From Alphaproteobacteria bacterium (GTDB taxonomy: Bacteria; Pseudomonadota; Alphaproteobacteria; Sphingomonadales; Rhodothalassiaceae), in NCBI GenBank assembly GCA_003695555.1, contig RFIU01000103.1, positions 1 to 9,122 of the forward strand: a stretch of DNA of 9,122 nt, given 5' to 3'. Position 1 is the stretch's first letter. Every line of letters begins with the position of its first letter. The position numbers were made by a program, and so were the translations under genes. A model generated the notes under the pieces. It was given only the letters and a program-made list of their open reading frames with translations. It made no database searches and had not been told where the DNA came from. This document shows, one piece after another, positions 7,140 through 9,122 of this stretch.

Positions 7140-7711
7140 GACCCGCCTCCGTCGCGATCGCCGGGTGCTTCGCGACCCGACATCCCTTCCGCGGTCATCA
7201 GGCGCTTGAGTGCGGCGCGCTCCGCCTCGTCCAGATCCGCCACCGGTTCATCCACCGTCACCGAGCGCGACCGATTCCGCCAGCGCCAGAAAAGGACGAA
7301 CAGAACCAGCAGGAAGACCATCGGCGGTCCCAGCCAGAGAACCAGGGTGCGTCGCTCGAAGGGGGGGCGCATCAAGACCCACTCGCCATAGCGGGCCGTC
7401 AGATAGGCCTTGATTTCGCCATCAGTGCGCCCGGCGGCGACCTGTTCGCGCACGATGCGGCGAAGGTCGGCGGCAAGATCGGCGTTCGAATCGGCGATCG
7501 ACTGATTCTGACACACGAGGCAGCGGATCTGGCGCATCAGTTTCTGCGCGCGGGCTTCGAGGACGGGGTCTTCCAGCCGGTCGGGATCGACGGCGACATT
7601 TGCCGCCACCCGATGAATGCTGGGGAGCAGAATCAGCGCAAATGCAACAAGAAGAAGGCCTCGGGCGAGCAGCGGTGAACCTGATCGCGGGAAGGACAGG
7701 ATGGTGCGCAT
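7136..7711 (-). CDS. ccmH: Cytochrome c maturation protein CcmH (thiol oxidoreductase, CycL type)
   Basis: Periplasmic, membrane-anchored thiol oxidoreductase that keeps the CXXCH cysteines of apocytochrome c reduced and works with CcmG and CcmF. From the ATG at 7711 it has 191 residues. An N-terminal hydrophobic signal segment (about 19-38) is followed by the conserved domain with IRCLVCQNQSIADSNADLA, whose RCLVC pair is Cys64 and Cys67, then YLTARYGEWVLMRPP. A C-terminal TM helix lies at about 123-143. This is the short form with one redox domain; the TPR part is the separate ccmI. I prefer ATG 7711 over GTG 7714 because GGGGGGAG (7716-7723) sits 4 bases before it. The start overlaps the ccmG stop by one base (TGATG), and the stop overlaps the ccmI start by four bases. 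The tail after the TM is acidic and Gly-rich and probably cytoplasmic. Confidence 0.94.
   Translation of the reverse strand: MRTILSFPRSGSPLLARGLLLVAFALILLPSIHRVAANVAVDPDRLEDPVLEARAQKLMRQIRCLVCQNQSIADSNADLAADLRRIVREQVAAGRTDGEIKAYLTARYGEWVLMRPPFERRTLVLWLGPPMVFLLVLFVLFWRWRNRSRSVTVDEPVADLDEAERAALKRLMTAEGMSGREAPGDRDGGGS
7146..7150 (-). promoter_or_regulatory. Ribosome binding site of ccmI
   Basis: GGAGG on the minus strand lies 6 bases before the ccmI ATG at 7139, inside the end of ccmH. It is the strongest Shine-Dalgarno match in the window and supports this start over the ATG at 7133. Confidence 0.7.
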
Positions 7712-8271
7712 CACTCTCCCCCCTTCTGATTCACGCCCGCCTTATGGACCGCACGGGCGAGCGCCGGTCGGATCTCGTCGGCGATCGCTGCTTCGGTCAA
7801 CGGTCCCGGATGATGCAGGACGATGCGGCCGCGCCCGTTGATGACGAAGGTCTCGGGCACGCCCGAAACTCCGAAGTCGATCGCCGTTCGCCCCTCTTGA
7901 TCGATGCCGACCTGGGTGAAGGGATTGCCGAGCCGGCGCAGAAAATGCCGGGTATCGGCGGGCACGTCCTTGTAGGCGATGCCGATGATTACGATTCCTT
8001 CGTCTCGCAGCTTCATCAGCAGCGGATGTTCAACATGGCAGGGTGGACACCAGGAGGCGAAGAAATTGACCAGCAGCGGTCGGCCTGTGGCCAGATCCCC
8101 GCTCGTCAGCGCCGGCCGAGTCGGATCAAGGCTGGCGAGCGCGAAAGCCGGTACCGGCTTGCCGACACGGGCGGAAGGAATCGCATGCGGGTCGAGGGAA
8201 AGCCCGCGCCATAAGAACCAGCCGAGCAGCAGAAAACCAACCAGGGGCAGCAGATACACCAGCCGCTTCAT
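7711..8271 (-). CDS. ccmG: Cytochrome c biogenesis thioredoxin-like protein CcmG/DsbE
   Basis: Membrane-tethered periplasmic thioredoxin-fold protein of 186 residues that passes reducing power to CcmH or apocytochrome c. A single N-terminal TM anchor is at about 4-22. The active site is NFFASWCPPCHVEHP with Cys75 and Cys78, and the cis-proline loop is GVSGVPETFVI with Pro139, the GVxGxPET fingerprint of CcmG. The open frame extends far upstream to 8853 through ccmF, but the real start is the ATG at 8271: it opens the anchor MKRLVYLLPLVGF, is preceded by a G-rich site (GGGGATGG), and overlaps the ccmF stop as ATGA. The stop shares one base with the ccmH start. All redox residues are present. 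Confidence 0.95.
   Translation of the reverse strand: MKRLVYLLPLVGFLLLGWFLWRGLSLDPHAIPSARVGKPVPAFALASLDPTRPALTSGDLATGRPLLVNFFASWCPPCHVEHPLLMKLRDEGIVIIGIAYKDVPADTRHFLRRLGNPFTQVGIDQEGRTAIDFGVSGVPETFVINGRGRIVLHHPGPLTEAAIADEIRPALARAVHKAGVNQKGGE
7716..7723 (-). promoter_or_regulatory. Ribosome binding site of ccmH
   Basis: GGGGGGAG on the minus strand ends 4 bases before the ATG at 7711 and only 1 base before the alternative GTG at 7714. This spacing favours the ATG and places the site inside the last codons of ccmG. Confidence 0.6.
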
Positions 8272-9122
8272 GTCGCCATCCCCGCCTTCATCCCGGAACG
8301 ACGCTTCCTTCTCGACCGTCGGCGGGCGAAGATCCGCAGCCGACGATCCGACAGGGCGATCAGTCCCCCGAACGCAATCATCAGCGCACCGATCCAGATC
8401 CAGCCGACCAACGGCTTCCAGTAGAGGCGTGCCGACCATCTGCCCTTCACCGGATCGCCGATCACGACATAGAGGTCGCCGGTGACGAACGGCCGGATCG
8501 CCGCCTCGGTGGTTTCCATCGGTGGCGCCCAGTAAGTCCGCTGTTGCGGCGCAAGACGGGTCACCACGTGCCCGTTCCGCCGGGCGGTGAAATGCCCCTC
8601 GATCGCCGTGTAGTTGGGGCCGGCGACCGGCTCGACCCCGTCGAAGCGGACATCGAAGGCCCCGACCCGCACCACCTCGCCGGGGGCGAGCATGACGAGA
8701 TGCTCTTCGGTGAAGCTTTCCGCCGCGCTTACCCCGAAGACCAGAACGGCCAAGCCGAGATGGGCGAGCGTCATGCCATGCTGCGCGCGCGGCAGACGGC
8801 GCAGGCGCGCGAAGATCGACGGACCGCCGAGGGCGCGCAGACGCCGTCCCCACTCGGCCAGCGCCAGGACGACCAGCCAGCCGCCGAGCGCGAAAGCCGC
8901 CATCGCCCCCACCGGTCCCGGCCCGAAGGTCAGACGGGCGATCCCCAGCGCCAGCCCTGCGCCGATAGCGCCGAGCGTGAACAGCCGCCCCCAGGCGACA
9001 CGACCGGCGCGCTTCCAGGGCAGATGCGGCCCGACACCGAGCATCAGGATGACGAGGGCCGCGATCGGGGTGAAGACGCGGGCGAAATAGGGCGGACCGA
9101 CGGTGATCTTGACGCCTTCGAG
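8268..9122 (-). CDS. ccmF: Cytochrome c heme lyase CcmF, C-terminal part (5' end outside window)
   Basis: Multi-spanning inner-membrane protein that ligates heme, delivered by holo-CcmE, to apocytochrome c. The frame runs in from the right edge, giving the last 284 residues of a protein usually about 650 long. The fragment opens with LEGVKITVGPPYFARVF and GVGPHLPWKR, both characteristic of CcmF. TM helices are visible at about 17-36, 46-62, 71-90, 118-136 and 238-256. The helix AHLGLAVLVFGVS carries His121 of the fragment, probably one of the conserved heme-ligand histidines. A large periplasmic loop contains AGPNYTAIEGHF, METTEAAI and VTGDLYVVIGDP, followed by LYWKPLVGWIWIGALMIAFGG. The cytoplasmic tail is unusually basic (FARRRSRRKRRSG, from 265). 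An internal Met at 9044 is not the start, because the frame and homology continue to 9122. The stop overlaps the ccmG start as ATGA. Confidence 0.95.
   Translation of the reverse strand, partial: LEGVKITVGPPYFARVFTPIAALVILMLGVGPHLPWKRAGRVAWGRLFTLGAIGAGLALGIARLTFGPGPVGAMAAFALGGWLVVLALAEWGRRLRALGGPSIFARLRRLPRAQHGMTLAHLGLAVLVFGVSAAESFTEEHLVMLAPGEVVRVGAFDVRFDGVEPVAGPNYTAIEGHFTARRNGHVVTRLAPQQRTYWAPPMETTEAAIRPFVTGDLYVVIGDPVKGRWSARLYWKPLVGWIWIGALMIAFGGLIALSDRRLRIFARRRSRRKRRSGMKAGMAT

Noticed and set aside
6000..7391. A 463-codon open frame on the plus strand opposite ccmI and part of ccmH.
   Set aside because: The opposite strand encodes recognisable CcmI and CcmH with strong ribosome sites and coupled overlaps. 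The plus-strand protein shows no domain.
8272..8853. Upstream extension of the ccmG frame making a 380-residue protein.
   Set aside because: The extra 194 residues read through ccmF in another frame and are Arg-rich without homology. The ATG at 8271 opens the normal CcmG membrane anchor and forms an ATGA overlap.

Overview
The window looks like a conserved chromosomal stretch of an alphaproteobacterium with high GC content. Three things point there. A ChvG/ChvI-type two-component system lies divergent from an ATP-dependent PEP carboxykinase gene. A short, Walker-A-first HPr kinase lies directly downstream of chvG. The cytochrome c maturation (System I) cluster includes a separate ccmI. The ccm order is F-G-H-I with ccmG inside, not the cycH-cycJ-cycK-cycL order known from rhizobia, so I lean weakly towards a Rhodospirillales-like or other non-rhizobial lineage.

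Left block (minus strand, reading from about 2861 down to 1): chvI (response regulator), chvG (membrane sensor kinase) and hprK (HPr kinase/phosphorylase, cut by the window edge). These are probably co-transcribed. In alphaproteobacteria this cluster links envelope or acid sensing to the nitrogen/carbon-type PTS.

Centre: a 381-base divergent regulatory region (2862-3242), then on the plus strand pckA (gluconeogenic PEP carboxykinase) and, 8 bases after its stop, an OsmC-family hydroperoxide-reductase-like gene.

Right block (minus strand, reading from 9122 down to 5377): the 3' part of ccmF, then ccmG, ccmH, ccmI and a Nudix hydrolase. Every junction overlaps by 1-4 bases (ATGA or TGATG), so this is a tightly translationally coupled operon. 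CcmF, CcmG, CcmH and CcmI together reduce apocytochrome c and attach heme in the periplasm. The Nudix enzyme is a passenger with no obvious heme role. This operon converges on the pckA-osmC pair across 35 bases, in which I see no clear terminator.

Nothing here looks like a mobile element, CRISPR array, RNA gene, prophage or defence system. The least explained sequence is the chvI/pckA intergenic region, which holds spaced direct repeats (GCAAAG three times) and a nested inverted repeat in the presumed chvI leader. I do not see a clearly novel system; the findings are mostly modest regulatory and gene-context observations.
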